Shown: positions 11,349 to 23,665 of the stretch, piece after piece
How positions within the stretch are numbered: position 1 is the first letter of the stretch
Layout: each line of letters opens with the position of its first letter
Translations under genes and position numbers: made by a program
Notes under the pieces: generated by a model
Told to the model about the DNA's origin: nothing
Seen by the model: only the letters and a program-made list of their open reading frames with translations
Database searches by the model: none
NCBI GenBank assembly: GCA_029891345.1
Contig: CM057009.1
Coordinates: 307,498,666 to 307,562,665 of the forward strand
Direction: 5' to 3'
Source: Dryococelus australis
Taxonomy: Eukaryota; Arthropoda; Insecta; Phasmatodea; Phasmatidae
DNA length: 64,000 nucleotides

Positions 11349-11352
<4 letters not shown>
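10716..11352. other. Unassigned DNA after the 107-bp array
   Basis: The part 11020-11220 is somewhat richer in GC than its surroundings and has a 62-codon open frame, but no domain, splice pair or repeat is recognised. Confidence 0.35.

Positions 11353-11418
<66 letters not shown>
11353..11418. repeat. (TA)n microsatellite
   Basis: An uninterrupted AT dinucleotide run of about 66 bp. Confidence 0.98.
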
Positions 11419-11422
<4 letters not shown>

Positions 11423-12944
11423 AAATATTTTTATTTAATTCATTACTGAAATAATTTGAAATATAAATTAAAATGCGTATATTTTTACTCAAAATTAATG
11501 TGTATTACAAATTTCGATGCTTCAGAAGCACATTTTGAAGAAGAAAAAAAAAACACACATTCATTAAGCAAGGCCATAATAATAAACAAATTACTCTAGT
11601 TGTGTGTAATAAAATTAAATAATAATATTTTACAAATAAGCACATCCATTTCAGCCACAGAAGTTAACATTATTATTCTTAAATGGACGTACAAAAACAA
11701 ATGTTAATATATTGGCAAACACAGTTACGGATTTTAAAGTACGTGCCACCACTGTAATACGATGGTCTTACTTGATCACCGTTTATTTTTAATATGTGCT
11801 TTTTGAAGCATTCAGAATGGAAATATGCTTACATTTTTTATTACAAACCGATTCCTATTAATAGAATTTTCGAACATTCAAGGAAACACATTTCTGTACA
11901 TTATTTAAAGTGTTACGAAATATATGCGCCATTCGTTTGTACGAGAAGTTAGTCGTAATTGTCTGATCATTTCTATAGTGCGTGTGAGCTACTTTTAATG
12001 AGTTGTGCAGTTTACACACTAGAGTACAATGTTTTATTGAAAATATTTCTCCTTCTACTTTGAAGTCAATAGGTACGTCGTTAGTCTCTAGTATTCAACA
12101 TTGCTCTCTGCTGACACCACTATGAAAACGGAAACGATGATGTTGAGGTGTTAATAGCAGAACAAGTACATAGGACGTCTTGACATATTTGCCTGCTATA
12201 GGCGTCTGGAAATGCTTCTGGCGGTTATACGGTGTTGAGGTTAAACTACTACATACATATCGCTGGATAGTGAACAAGGGAGCTACTGGCTCTTTTCGTG
12301 CCGGCCTGGCAATCGAACTTTCCCTCCATTCTGGCAATCTATCGTGGCCGAGAAAACGGTTCCGTCGTGACCGTACACCTTCATGTGTCCTTTGCTCCCA
12401 GCACAATCCGAAGTCCAAATCACAGAAAATTTGATGAGTCATCCACCCTACCTTATACTGCCATATTATCATGCCTCTCTCAATCTCTGCTTCTTTGTCG
12501 TCAATATGTAAATCCCTGTTTGTCTATTTCTCTTAAACTTCACCAGTTGTTAGTATTACTGTCTCGTATGTCTTCTCAGCTAGTTAAATTAAACTAATTT
12601 ATTTATAAAAACCCCATCAAAACATGCATGCCGCAATTAAGATATGTTAATTTTCTTACCTTACTGCAGTCATATTTGGGTGAAATTTTTGTATGAATCG
12701 TTTTATTGGTCCTTGAGATGTAGCATAAATCCTCCATTGTTCACATGATAATCTTCTTAAATGAAGGACAAAACATTTATATAGTAGCACATTCGATGAG
12801 TGTTATAGATACAATAGGTTAATTTTAAATCCGTTACATAACTTCGTATATATAGCGCACTAAATTAAAATATTTGTATAGGCACCATTCGGTAAATAAA
12901 AAACTTACACGTTTAAAACATATAAATTGACATGGTCTACCAGA
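11419..12944. other. Unassigned AT-rich DNA with a less AT-rich patch
   Basis: Mostly low-complexity A/T sequence. A patch at 12100-12430 is less AT-rich and is open on both strands (125 codons minus, 84 codons plus), but neither translation resembles a protein family I know. It may be a fragment of an unrecognised mobile element. Confidence 0.35.
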
Positions 12945-13647
12945 GTACAGCTTCTTCGCTGAATTTGTAAGACATCGGTTAATCGTTTCCCGAGATACAA
13001 CATAAAAACCAGATTATTTCATGTGGGGCTATTTTACAAAATGGTGGAGAAATGAGACTTTCCATAGACAATTTTGATGGATATAATTGACACTATTAGC
13101 ATACCAAGTTATGATGAAATTTGTTTCGTAGTTTCGTAGATGAAAATTCTGAGCTCAAATGTTTATATGGCCACCATTTTGAAAACATGTGTGTCTGGCT
13201 CTCTCAAGGCTTACCAATTTACATAGCGTGCCCTAGTGCTAGTTGTATGACAAATTTGGCAAATATCAATGTTTTCTGAGGTATCGCTTAATTTTAATTT
13301 TTCATGTGATAGAATTTTACAAAATGGCGGGAAAAAAAAAAAAAAAAAAAAAAAAAGATTTTGAATAGATTAATGTGGTGGTTGTAATATATACAACCAG
13401 TATGAAAGTTTCATTGGAATTATTTACATGATTTTTAAGATAAAACACAAACCTAAAATAGCTATATGGCCGCTAATTTGAAAATAAGTGTCTCACACAC
13501 CCAAAACATATCAGTTAACATAACGTACCGCAGTACTACATGTTTGCAATATGTGTTTCCCGAGATATGACATAAAAACAATTTATTCGCGTAGCACTAT
13601 CTTAAAAAATGGAGGACAAAAGAGGCTACATGTAGACACATTATATA

Positions 13648-13714
<67 letters not shown>

Positions 13715-13885
13715 TCCCAGCATACAAAATTAAGTTTGAATTAATTACATGGTTTCGAAGATATAGCCTAATATGCTAAAATAGCTAGATGGCCAGCATT
13801 ATGAAAATAAGTGTCTGACATACTTGAATAATATTTGTACATATTAACTCCCGCAGTACTAGTTGATTGTCAAATTTGGTAGCGA
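12945..13885 (+). repeat. 283-bp dispersed repeat family, locus 1
   Basis: About three diverged tandem units. The landmark AAAATGG-GG-(A/C)AAA recurs near 13036, 13318 and 13603, giving a period of about 283 bp. Each unit also holds a variant of TTTCCCGAGATATGACAT, a variant of CCAGCATACAAAATT, and TATGGCC-CC(A)TTTTGAAAA. A poly-A run (13328-13357) and a (TA)n tract interrupt it. The same units occur at four other loci in this window. Confidence 0.85.
13643..13713. repeat. (TA)n microsatellite inside a 283-bp unit
   Basis: An AT dinucleotide run of about 70 bp with one early interruption (ATGTAT). It replaces the part of the unit that reads as a short AT-rich stretch in other copies, so it probably expanded in place. 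Confidence 0.95.
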
Positions 13886-13929
13886 TCTGTTAAAATCCAT
13901 TAAAATTGCAGTGTTCTCTGGGCTGAGAG

Positions 13930-14206
13930 TACGTAGTTCTTATGGAAGGCCACATGAAGCTACAGCTACACGAGAACTCGATAAAGCAGCAGAGTCCTTG
14001 CCGCGCGAGCACCTTGTTAGGTACCATGCTGCCCTCCATTCATCACACATAATCGCTGCTCATTTTCTATCTCACATTACGTCCAGGTCGGGAAATCCCG
14101 ACATTAATTGTTCCTGCGCCCGGGCGCAGAAACAAGGGGAAGCATGTCGGTGGAATCGAACCGACCTTGCGAGCCTGCACGCCAAGCCACTGCCACAATG
14201 AATAAT
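13930..14206 (-). mobile_element. tRNA-derived SINE-like element
   Basis: On the minus strand the head holds a box-A-like GCAGTGGCTTGGCGTGC and a good box B, GGTCGGTTCGATTCCACC (about 14146-14163), spaced as in a tRNA gene; both are RNA polymerase III promoter parts. The body then carries two perfect palindromes, TGCGCCCGGGCGCA (14114-14127) and GTCGGGAAATCCCGAC (14088-14103). The lower boundary is a guess, and no target duplication was found. Confidence 0.6.
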
Positions 14207-14644
14207 TCCGCGCAGTTTAAATGCGCAGTGGAAGCAGGGGACGTTCACTGTAAGGCGCATAAATGTATTATTATCAGTCATACGCAATGTGCTAAGACAG
14301 CGGAGCAATTGGCCCCGCATTAAAATATAGCACAGTAATATAGAGAGTATGTTATGCTAGCATACATTATTAGAAAATTAAGGAGCCTACTATGTATCAC
14401 AACTAAAAATATTGCAATTACATGGTTGAGCTAGTGTAGAATTATTTTTAAATAAAGGTTTAAGTTTGACTGAGGAATTAAGCACGTTATTGCAGAGTGC
14501 ATATCAAATGCAGTAACATAAGAAAATAATGTAATGATATGAATGAACTTAGAAATAAAACGAAAATACAATTGCCACATAGATGGTTACGAAAAGTATT
14601 GGGTATACTCCTTAATATGTTATATGTATATATATATATCATAG

Positions 14645-14684
14645 TAAGAAGTATGTTATAATTTTATTAACTGAGACATTCTTC

Positions 14685-14760
<76 letters not shown>

Positions 14761-14808
14761 ATCGTAGTCAGAAGTATGTCTCAGTTGATAAAATTATAAC
14801 CTAAAGAA
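14645..14808. repeat. Inverted repeat with a (TA)n loop
   Basis: Arms of about 38 bp (14648-14690 and 14768-14806) share TTATAATTTTAT-AACTGAGACAT in inverted orientation, around a (TA)n run (about 14692-14750). The whole could extrude as a cruciform. It may be the remains of a short foldback element whose centre was replaced by the dinucleotide run. Confidence 0.75.
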
Positions 14809-15970
14809 AGTGCAACGTGTATCCGTAAATTAAGATGATAGTATCAGATATCTCATTGTGAACTTTATTGCCGTTAATTAATTTTGTTTTATTTTGCTAA
14901 CAAGTCAAGGACAATGAAGCAGAATATTGATTAGGCGAACTAAATAGAGGGAGATATCTAGGTAATTTTATAGGAGTTCCTAAGATAAAATATAGAGTTT
15001 TACGCACGACGTAAACAGACAGCGTAACACAAGAAAACAGAATCATAATATAAATTTTGAATATAATAAACTAAATAAGTAAGGATTTAATGCCCAAAAT
15101 GTTGTAGTTGTATGGTATACATTAATACGTGATGGCAGTGAGGTTGGTTCACTACGAGAAAAAGGAGAAACACGCAAAGCTGTGCAGTAATAGAGCATTA
15201 TACTGCAGTGAATACGGCACGTAAAAAAAAAAGAAAAAACCAGCACGATTGCATGCGCCAAAGCGCATTCAGGCCTCAAGGATGCGGCAAATCGCTACGG
15301 CCTCCTTTCGGTGCACACGCGCCGTATTCCAGGTCCCGCAGCAACTCCCCCCCCCCCCCCTTCCCACTCAACAGCCAACCACTTGTTCGCAAAGCCGCAC
15401 CGCATAAGGACGCCCGAGGCGCAACGTCATCATATTATCACCGTGCTGCCAAATAGCGTTTCATTGTTTTACAAATACGCGCCTCGCTGCGCGATCACAT
15501 TACAACACGCCGTTGTACATCAAAAGTCAGACATTATTATAAACGGCAAAGCCGCGAAAATTACCCAATAGTCAAAATATTATAGCAAAATAAAATAAGA
15601 TAACGAGAGATCGATTACAATTACCATGTCACATTATCTATGAGTTTAAAAATTGCGTCAATTTAGCAGTGCATCTTACATAACACTACGTTTCATTTAT
15701 ATGATGAACTAAATCATGCCAAATAATCTTACTATGATTTGAAAAATATGTACTAAAATTAAAAACATATTATTATGACAAAATAATTAATACAATAATA
15801 ACCAGAGGGTCCAAATATAACACAAAGTTTTTTTGTTAGTTGCTAAGACACGATGAAAGTGTACCAGGATCTCATCTCAGCTGAGTGTCCATATGACATA
15901 GCACCCCTCTGGAGGGGGGGAACATGGCGACAGCAGCACGGCACCGTAATACAGCACCTGCCTAGGCTGC
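14809..15970. other. Unassigned DNA with a GC-rich patch
   Basis: Mostly AT-rich. The part 15230-15510 is GC-rich and CpG-containing, with a C13 run near 15348. It has overlapping 82- and 86-codon open frames of low complexity with no recognised domain. It could be a promoter-type island or a repeat fragment. Confidence 0.35.
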
Positions 15971-15977
15971 GGAGAGC

Positions 15978-16052
<75 letters not shown>
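15971..16052. repeat. (GA)n microsatellite
   Basis: GA dinucleotides over about 80 bp with two GGAG interruptions. Translated frames here (Arg-Glu or Ser-Leu repeats) are by-products. Confidence 0.97.
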
Positions 16053-16053
<1 letters not shown>

Positions 16054-16405
16054 AGCCATCCTCGCGGTCAAGGTTACGTGGTTGCAAGCGCGAGTGAAGA
16101 ACTGTGGTAAGACAGCGCAGCGAATCATACAATTTTGAAACAAGGTAACGCTGCGCAATTTTTTTTTCTCTTTCTCTCCACTTCACGACGCTACCTCAAA
16201 CAGCCCGGCCGGGACAAATACGAGCACACAGCACTCTCACACACGTTACATATTGTTCGTTGTTGAGATTAAGGAAAGAAATATTTTCTCCCATGGGTAT
16301 AGATAACGAGGAGAATCCCAAATTTTACAAACATTATTAAATCTCTAAATAACATCGATTGTGATTTGCTGAATACTTAAGTTTATTCAATGTAAACTTT
16401 AAACA

Positions 16406-16408
<3 letters not shown>

Positions 16409-16457
<49 letters not shown>
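16409..16457. repeat. (TA)n microsatellite
   Basis: An AT dinucleotide run of about 48 bp followed by a shorter one (16456-16465). Confidence 0.97.
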
Positions 16458-16465
<8 letters not shown>

Positions 16466-17394
16466 CATGCTTGTTATATATATTTTATTCAAAAGGGTCA
16501 ATTAATTAATTAAAAGGACTCAGATGTTCATAGCATAGTAAAATTAAATGTACAATAAAATATTTCAATTAACGGATAGAATTAATTTTAAGTTTTCACG
16601 ACCTTTGAACATTATATGACCTTGAATTATGCCTGAGACTTGCACTAGACGTTTTTTAATTAATTTAAAATATTATAAATAGTATCGTAACGCTGTAAAA
16701 GCGGATGAGAAACCATATTTCCTAATATACTAACAATTTTAATTTAACTTCACCAATGTTTCTTGTGTTCAATCAGAATTACACTGGCTAGCGATTCACG
16801 GATCACAAAATATACTATGTCAAGCAAGTAAAATAAGTAAGGGAATATGTTCTAATTGAGGCTAACTGCATTTAAAAATCCGAAATGTAGACGTAATGTG
16901 GAATTGCACAGTGTTTAAAGAAAATGACACTTCTTTTCTAGTGTAAGGATATCTTTTTAAATAATTAAGGTAAACATTCCAGTGCCACCCATCCTCAGTA
17001 TTGAAACGTAGCGGGGTTTTGCATTGCATTTTGAATTTCCACTCCTCCCCATCCATTCACAACAATTTCAAGATTATGATTGTACTAATTTAAGTATTTT
17101 ATGTTATTCTTATTAGTTATTTATATATATATATAATGTGCTCATTGTGACACACTCACACGTTATCAGTATATGTTATGTCTAATTCTGACTCTTTTCA
17201 GGTGAAATTAACAAATAATGTCTAACAACATTTTCTCACTATATTCTCTGTGTAATGTTTTCATATTAATAGCTATTTGTTAGGGGAGCTTTTCTTTAAA
17301 TTTCAAATGTTACAGTTAAACAAATTTAGGTATAAATCTAGCTGAAAACCCTTTCTAACTGGGTTATACAAAATATTAACACTTCTCAATCACA
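16458..17394. other. Unassigned AT-rich DNA
   Basis: No gene, RNA or structured repeat recognised. Short (TA)n at about 17121-17134. Confidence 0.4.
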
Positions 17395-18430
17395 ATGCCA
17401 CTGAAGAAGACAGGCATCAAGAGGGCTGCTCGCGTTCGCGGCCGCATTTCGTTTGCGCTGCGGCGTCAACCTCGAGGAGGGCTGTACACCCCTCGCACTT
17501 TCAGCCGAGTAGACGGCCGAGGACGAGGCCGAGCAACTTCATGCAAGCACAGGCTGCCGCCGTCTTTAACACGACCGGCAGGCCTCGCATACAATCTGTT
17601 ATCTAATTTCACGAAGGAATGAAGGCAAGGCAGCTCCCCGCCCCCTATTCCCTTGCTTCGTCACCTCTTCCTCCATTCACTTCGTCACCTCTTCCTCCAT
17701 TCGCTTCGTCACCTCTTCCTCCATTCACTTCGTCACCTCTTCCTCCATTCGCTTCGTCACCTCTTCCTCCATTCACTTCGTCACCTCTTCCTCCATTCGC
17801 TTCGTCACCTCTTCCTCCATTCGCTTCGTCACCTCTTCCTCCATTCACTTCGTCACCTCTTCCTCCATTCACTTCGTCACCTCTTCCTCCATTCACTTCG
17901 ACACCTCTTCCTCCATTCACTTCGTCACGTTATCTAAGAGGGCTTCAACCCCCGCCACTTCCCCGCTGTCGGGAAACATGCGATCACCTTCACCTCAACG
18001 TATCCTGCACCGCACAGCCGAGGGCCGGTTCCGAAGCTGGAGACCATCTCTACTTGAAGCAAGAAGGTAGCGTAGCGGTATGAACGCACCCTAGCTAGCG
18101 CTCGTGCGTGAACCCTGCATTACGCAGAGCGGGAAAGCAGGACACGAGGGATTGCGTCAAGCGGGAATTGTGAACGGTCGGCGAGACTACAAACGAAGAA
18201 CAATATAGGGCAGCGCCTGGCTCGTTGCGTGGCCAGACGTGTGTGAGACGCTGTCAGGACGTCAGCCAGTGTCCGACCTCAAGAAGGGCCACGAGAGGGG
18301 TGTGCCGAACCGCCGTTGTGGTACATCGAGGGACGCAGCCTGCGGTAGCGAGATATTAAGGCGAAACTATTACAAGCATTACGACTCAGAGAATTTAGTT
18401 GGTAAAATAAACGTGGATTTTAAGTAATCG
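17395..18430. other. GC- and CpG-rich island, function unknown
   Basis: About 1 kb that is clearly richer in GC and CpG than anything around it. It has three open stretches: 17395-17622 (75 codons, Arg-rich, good start context), 17619-18083 (154 codons, mostly the minisatellite) and 18239-18427 (62 codons). None resembles a known protein, and the middle one is produced by the 24-bp repeat. The composition fits an unmethylated promoter or first-exon region of an unrecognised gene, or a GC-rich repeat; the sequence does not decide. Confidence 0.35.
17657..17935. repeat. 24-bp minisatellite
   Basis: About 11.5 copies of CTTCGTCACCTCTTCCTCCATTCR, where the last base is mostly A or G. Because 24 is a multiple of three and the unit has no stop in several frames, long open frames appear on both strands. 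A single G-to-A change (TTCGACACC) occurs in the second-last unit. Confidence 0.97.
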
Positions 18431-18609
18431 ATTAATAGTAAAGCAAGCATAAACTCCCTCCCGTTTGTTACAAAGCATTTTTTGTAAAAAGTTGTAATTT
18501 ATGTGATTTATAGAGGATTTATATAAATACATTAAATATACACCTATATTTAATATTCTAGAAGCCCCTAGTCCACTTAACGGCTCTTATGTCTAGGCAG
18601 AGTCGCCTG

Positions 18610-19100
18610 TAGCACTACTATAGTGTATTATGTATATTGGCTGGTGTAAGAATCCAGTACAATAGCATTATTTACATGCCAAATTTGGCGAAAATTAGTT
18701 CAGTAATTTTCGAGATATAACTAACATCTATATTTTTTATGTGGCGCTGTCGGCCAAATTTGCCGACCAACATCAATATTAACCTCTGAAGTCAATGCTT
18801 ACAACTTGCACTGACAGCATACAAGATTTATTTTAAATTGGTTAAATGGTTTCTGAGATATGAAATATCAACCAAAATTTGAACATCCCCACCATATTGA
18901 AAGTTTATAGCTCGGCTTGATCGAAAACTATAAAAGTCATGTGTCCTTGCTTAGTACTATATGTGTACCGAGTTTGGTGAAGTTCGGTTAACACGTTCAA
19001 AAATTTAAAGAGGGGAACACACACACACACGCTTCACGCACGCACATACACCTCTACAGACAGCGATATCATAAGCCTTTCTTTCCTTCGGAACGTAGAC
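18610..19100 (+). repeat. 283-bp dispersed repeat family, locus 2
   Basis: About one and a half units with TTTTCGAGATATAACTA, CAGCATACAAGATTTATTTT and GGTTAAATGGTTTCTGAGAT. It is followed by a distinct end: AAAGTCATGTGTCCTTGC, GTACCGAGTTTGGTGAA, a CA-rich run, and GCCTTTCTTTCCTTCGGAAC. The same end occurs at about 41460-41615 and, inverted, at about 43085-43260. Confidence 0.8.
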
Positions 19101-21032
19101 TAAAAAAGTACTCTTTGTTAAAATAGACTACAGTCCATTCCCGATTGGAAACGACTTATGAAAATCAACCTTTGATAAAAACACTCTAGGCATAACATGT
19201 CAACTTATTTTTTCAATAACCTGTATTCCACAAATATATGACACTGTGGTTAACTTTAGAGTACTGTATTATTGAATAAATGAAACTTTACGTTTTTATA
19301 TTTTATAACTTGTAATATTTATTTCTTTTTAAATATGAATTAACAACAGCGAGAGCAGCGACGTCTTGGTAACGACCGGTGAGAAATAGTTCACAGTATA
19401 AACATTATTTTAACCTGGGTTTTTAGAATACTATTTGTAAATTAAACGGTGCCTATTGAAATATTTAGGTAGCCCCGATGGCCACATATATCATTTTTAC
19501 AGTTTAAAATAACAGCGGAAAATATCGCGAGTAGGCCGTAATGGTACGGTGTTGTTTTATCGAGCGAGAAAGCATGTGAAAAACTATCAGCTGGGCGAGA
19601 CTTGTCGCTTTCTCTCTCTTTCTTCGTCTCTTTCAAACTCGGGAAATTTCACTTCGTTAGTAAGTAATTACATTATACATGTTTTCAATTGTAGCATATT
19701 TTATACTTATTACAGCAAAATAATGATTTTTGAATTGTAATTTACAACTGAAAAGAGATTTTAATGTTTGAATACGTATTTTGATATATTTAGATATTAT
19801 GGCGGGGCAGTTACCAAGTGAAGTTGGCAGACGTGGCGAGCAATGACATGGCGTGTTGCTTTTTGCCAAACAATACGTCAATTATTCTTACTCCGAAAAA
19901 TACTTCAAATTACCACATCACGTTTGTAGACGTGTTTTTTTAAACCCACCTAGGCAAGTTACGATATTGTGATAAATCAGTTTTTCCACGGCAGTAATAT
20001 ACTGTGACGTGTGTTTCGTTAATTATTACGTCTGTGAAATGGCGTGCCTTTGTGCATCGTGGTTGATACGCTGGCCATGTGTGTGAGTGATTTCAAATAT
20101 TTCATTAGCACTACTTATACGTTTTAACTGTGAACTGTTTTTTTATGACGAAGTTAATTATTTACATTCCCGTCTGTTTATTTATCACAACATTGTAACT
20201 TTGCCCTAATGGTTTTGAAACACAGTCGTGTAACGTAATTTGCCACAACCCCAGAAGAAAAATACTAAGTTCAGCCGGATAAATTATAATAACTCTAATA
20301 AACAGTAAGTAGCAATACATAGAAATATGAGCGCAATAAAGGTTACCGTAGGCTTGTTTGTGTGCATGTTCACTGCTATCTTTTAAGTTTACATGACAAC
20401 AAATAAGCAACACGTGTTGCGTGCTTGAATTTAATGTGCCTTTTTCGTTTGACTGGTTGTTCTTTCGTTTTAATATTTATTCCAACTGAGGCCATCCTTT
20501 TAAAGAAATGACCCAACACATATCAATGACAAAAGGATAATTAGTAGAGCCCCTTTACCTCGCAGTTGTAACAGTGTTAATCACAATCGCGGCAAAATAC
20601 TTATGTGCATTACATATATTGAGCTATGTGGTGGAAAACAAATCTGTAATGTAAAATAACCGTACGAACTGTAGTCAATTCAGGCATTTTTAAAATACAT
20701 AAAGCTGACCTAAATAATGGTTTAGGCCTAAACTGTGAATATTCCTATGGAATGGTTTTTGGAATATGACAGAATTCTTTGAAAAGCTGTAAACAGTAAA
20801 CAATACATTTGACAAGTATAAAAGTAGAAGTCACGTTTCAATGTTTTTTTTTTTTTTTGGTGTAGCGAAAGTATACGAACATATGTACACACACACTGCA
20901 ATGTAAACATTGATTTTGACAGATGCTACATGGCAGTCACATGGTAATGTTTGTTTGCATTTAACGGAAGGATACGAAACGGGCCTGCAAGTAGATATTT
21001 AGCAGGGGGGCCGAGAAAGTTGCTTCCAATGG
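19101..21032. other. Unassigned AT-rich DNA
   Basis: No recognised gene. Several 60-85-codon open frames (19442-19636 minus, 19657-19881 minus, 20162-20413 minus) have AT-driven composition. Short CpG-containing patches near 19350 and 20000 have no further support as promoters. Confidence 0.35.
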
Positions 21033-21126
21033 GGAATGGACTATGTATAGTTGGTATGAGGCTGAGACTTCATGAAGTATATATCGCCCCGTATACACAG
21101 GCGTGGGTTCGATTATCCTCCATTCC
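21033..21126 (+). pseudogene. tRNA-like sequence
   Basis: The ends can pair as a 7-bp acceptor stem: GGAATGG (21033-21039) with CCATTCC (21120-21126). A box-B-like GGGTTCGATTATCC (21106-21119) has one base too many for a normal T arm, and a box-A-like TATAGTTGGTATGAGG is present. At 94 nt it is long for a tRNA without an extended arm, and no clean anticodon stem can be drawn. It is either a decayed tRNA gene or the head of a SINE. Confidence 0.4.
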
Positions 21127-21954
21127 ATTACTTAGATTTTCATAGGCAATATTTGTTTTTGTGGCAAAGTAATTTTACTTAGTGTATTTTACATCGGAAT
21201 GTTGTGTGTCGTTTTAAAATATCTCACCATAGATTCACCATTATTGGACTGTTAAAAATATTTTGAGACCTCATTTTCAGTATTTGATTTAATGAAAATG
21301 AATGCGAGGAACAGTATTAAATGTTTCGCTATCTTTTGTATTTAATTAATGCTGTGAATAATGCTTTTAATCTCTATCTTTGAGCGATATAAGATTTAAT
21401 CGATAATTTATTGAGTTCTACGTGTTTGTTGATTATTTATTATATAACTCATTAAGGTATCTGTTTTGTTTAATTTACTTATTTAACACACATAGTGTAT
21501 ATAGGAAGTTATTTACGTATTTGAGTGTACTTAATCATTGCTTGTCACATTTTTACAGTGACATATTTTTTCTCGTTACTTTGTTCCAATTCAGTTTCAT
21601 TAAGTGCTTCGAAAAATTCGCTTTTAATCCTGTTGGTCGCCTGCAGGGCGGTGTTTCATGGGAGATTGTTTCTTCACCGATGTGCAGCGCGGCATTGCAA
21701 ATTATTTCAGTTATTGCCGCCTGAGGCCAACCCCTCACTTACTCGCTTCATCCTGCAATTCTGCGGTTCTCTTACCATCCTCAGACATTAAGCCCATGCT
21801 CCAACCAAAATAATGCGCTTCTGTTCACATTATAGTTTTTCCCCGCACCCGTGTGTGTCTGGGCGTAATTCGTTTCTTCTGGACGGCCTGCGACATCCGC
21901 CGTCGAAAATCTAACCTTTTCGTTCGTCTTTTGTTTGGCACTTATGCATTGTTC
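21127..21954. other. Unassigned DNA
   Basis: Open frames at 21422-21724 and 21525-21791 overlap in different frames and match nothing known. The second half (21630-21900) is less AT-rich than the first. Confidence 0.35.
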
Positions 21955-22210
21955 ACGTAGATGGCTGAGCGGTTAGCCTGCTCGCCTGCCACCGAGGCCA
22001 ACCGGGTTCAAACCGCGGACAGGTCGTTCCCGCCTTTTTTCGCATGAGGGAATCGTGCCGTACGATGCCGCTGGTCGGCGGGGTTCTCTCGGCGATCTCC
22101 CGTTTAACCCGTCCCTTCATTCCGGCGCTGCTCCATACTCACCTCAATCACTCTCGTCAATTCGCAAGACCCCGCTGTTAGAGCCGTCCAAATCTCTTCA
22201 CTCACTCACA
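21955..22210 (+). mobile_element. tRNA-derived SINE-like element
   Basis: The head carries box A, GATGGCTGAGCGGTTAG (about 21960-21976), and box B, CGGGTTCAAACCGC (about 22003-22016), a spacing typical of a Leu/Ser-type tRNA and of SINE polymerase III promoters. A GC-rich non-tRNA body follows to about 22200. No poly-A tail or target duplication was identified, so the end is approximate. Confidence 0.65.
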
Positions 22211-23665
22211 TAGCGTTGTCAAAACGTCTTACCTCGTCGTGTTGCCAGCATATCATGTCCATGCGGTGTTGTGACCGCGATGACCTTTTTCGGCATATTA
22301 TACCGCAGTACTTGTGGCCATCATGAAGTTGGTCCTAGATCTAGAAAATGATATTTTCGAGCTGTGCTTTTTCTGTTTTATCCGTTTGGTTTTGTGATTC
22401 AAGTTGTAGTTCAACAGTTGTATATTTTTGTGTTTCCCCTTTCTCGATGTTAAGAACTGCCTTAATTTATTCACTCACTCTTTGGTTAGTAACATTCCAG
22501 CTTTACAGTTGTTTTCTCCACGTGCACTAGTTTAAGGCAATGGTTTCTTTATATTTTGATATTAAAAATAAGAAATGAACACAATGAAAATATTTAATAA
22601 CGCACAACCACAAGTCACATTTTTTTATTTATAGAAAATTTAGTCTTCCTCTGGGCTTATGAGTTTCAAATTATACAAGAAAGTCTTGTATGTATATTCT
22701 ATTATTTGATTCTCTCTTTTGTGTCATCTTCGATCACCAAGCATGGTTTTTTTTTGTGTATATCGCTTCCTCTTTATTTGTTTGTGTGGGGCCCTTTGTT
22801 AATTAAGTTTCTTCTGTGCCACTATTTTTGAATGTTATTTGTGGCATTTTCTTTACGTTGTTAGTGCCAAGGACTCGAGGCATTTCTGTGTTTGTAGAAC
22901 TCGGTATTTTATTTATTTTTTACTCTCTGTTGGTAATGCATGTGGCACAGTTGTTCTAAAGCAAACCAAAAATAAACAAGGAAAAATTTAACACGGGGGT
23001 CATCAATTCAACAGAAATTTATATGGCCACAATATAAACATCACCTGAATGTAGACAGTAAGTAATATTATAACATTGCTACAAAAGTACTTCATGTTAC
23101 ATTTGCACCAAGAGTGTAGCATTACATTACATTAACAACATTAGCTACTGACGGCTCACAGAAAACAAATAAATTACCGTAATTTTTACATGAACACTCT
23201 TCCCACCGCAATGTAATTTTTTCTGTGCATTCTTTGATTGTATCATACTTTTTTTGTCGGGTGCATATTTTAAAAGTAAATGCGGACTTCGTGTGAGGAC
23301 CTAAGCAGAATAATGATACGAGTAAAAATTTAGCAAGCTATAGATATTGCTTAACTTTTTACGTTCATGTTAGTAATTTTATTGATAGCCGAATTGTTGG
23401 GTAACGGGATCAGACACGCACAAACATACATTACAATTTCACGCAAACACAAATACAAAATTCGGATTCTTAAAAAAATTTCGTAATGAAATATAATTAT
23501 TTTAGAAACAGACGACATTTAATAATGAATAAGCAGAAACTTACAATGTCAATAAACCTTTGATAAAGTAGGTAAAATATAAATGCATTTTAATATGAAT
23601 CTAAATTATTCACGACACTTTCAAATTTTCATGTTAAAATATACGATTAATTTCGTTCCGGTGGT
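22211..23665. other. Unassigned AT-rich DNA
   Basis: No gene or structured repeat recognised. The composition becomes more A/T-biased towards the BRO fragment. Confidence 0.4.

Noticed and set aside
15853-16186. Arg-Glu or Ser-Leu repeat proteins
   Set aside because: They come from the (GA)n microsatellite.
17619-18083. 154-codon Pro/Ser-rich protein
   Set aside because: Most of it is the 24-bp minisatellite translated; the opposite strand is equally open.
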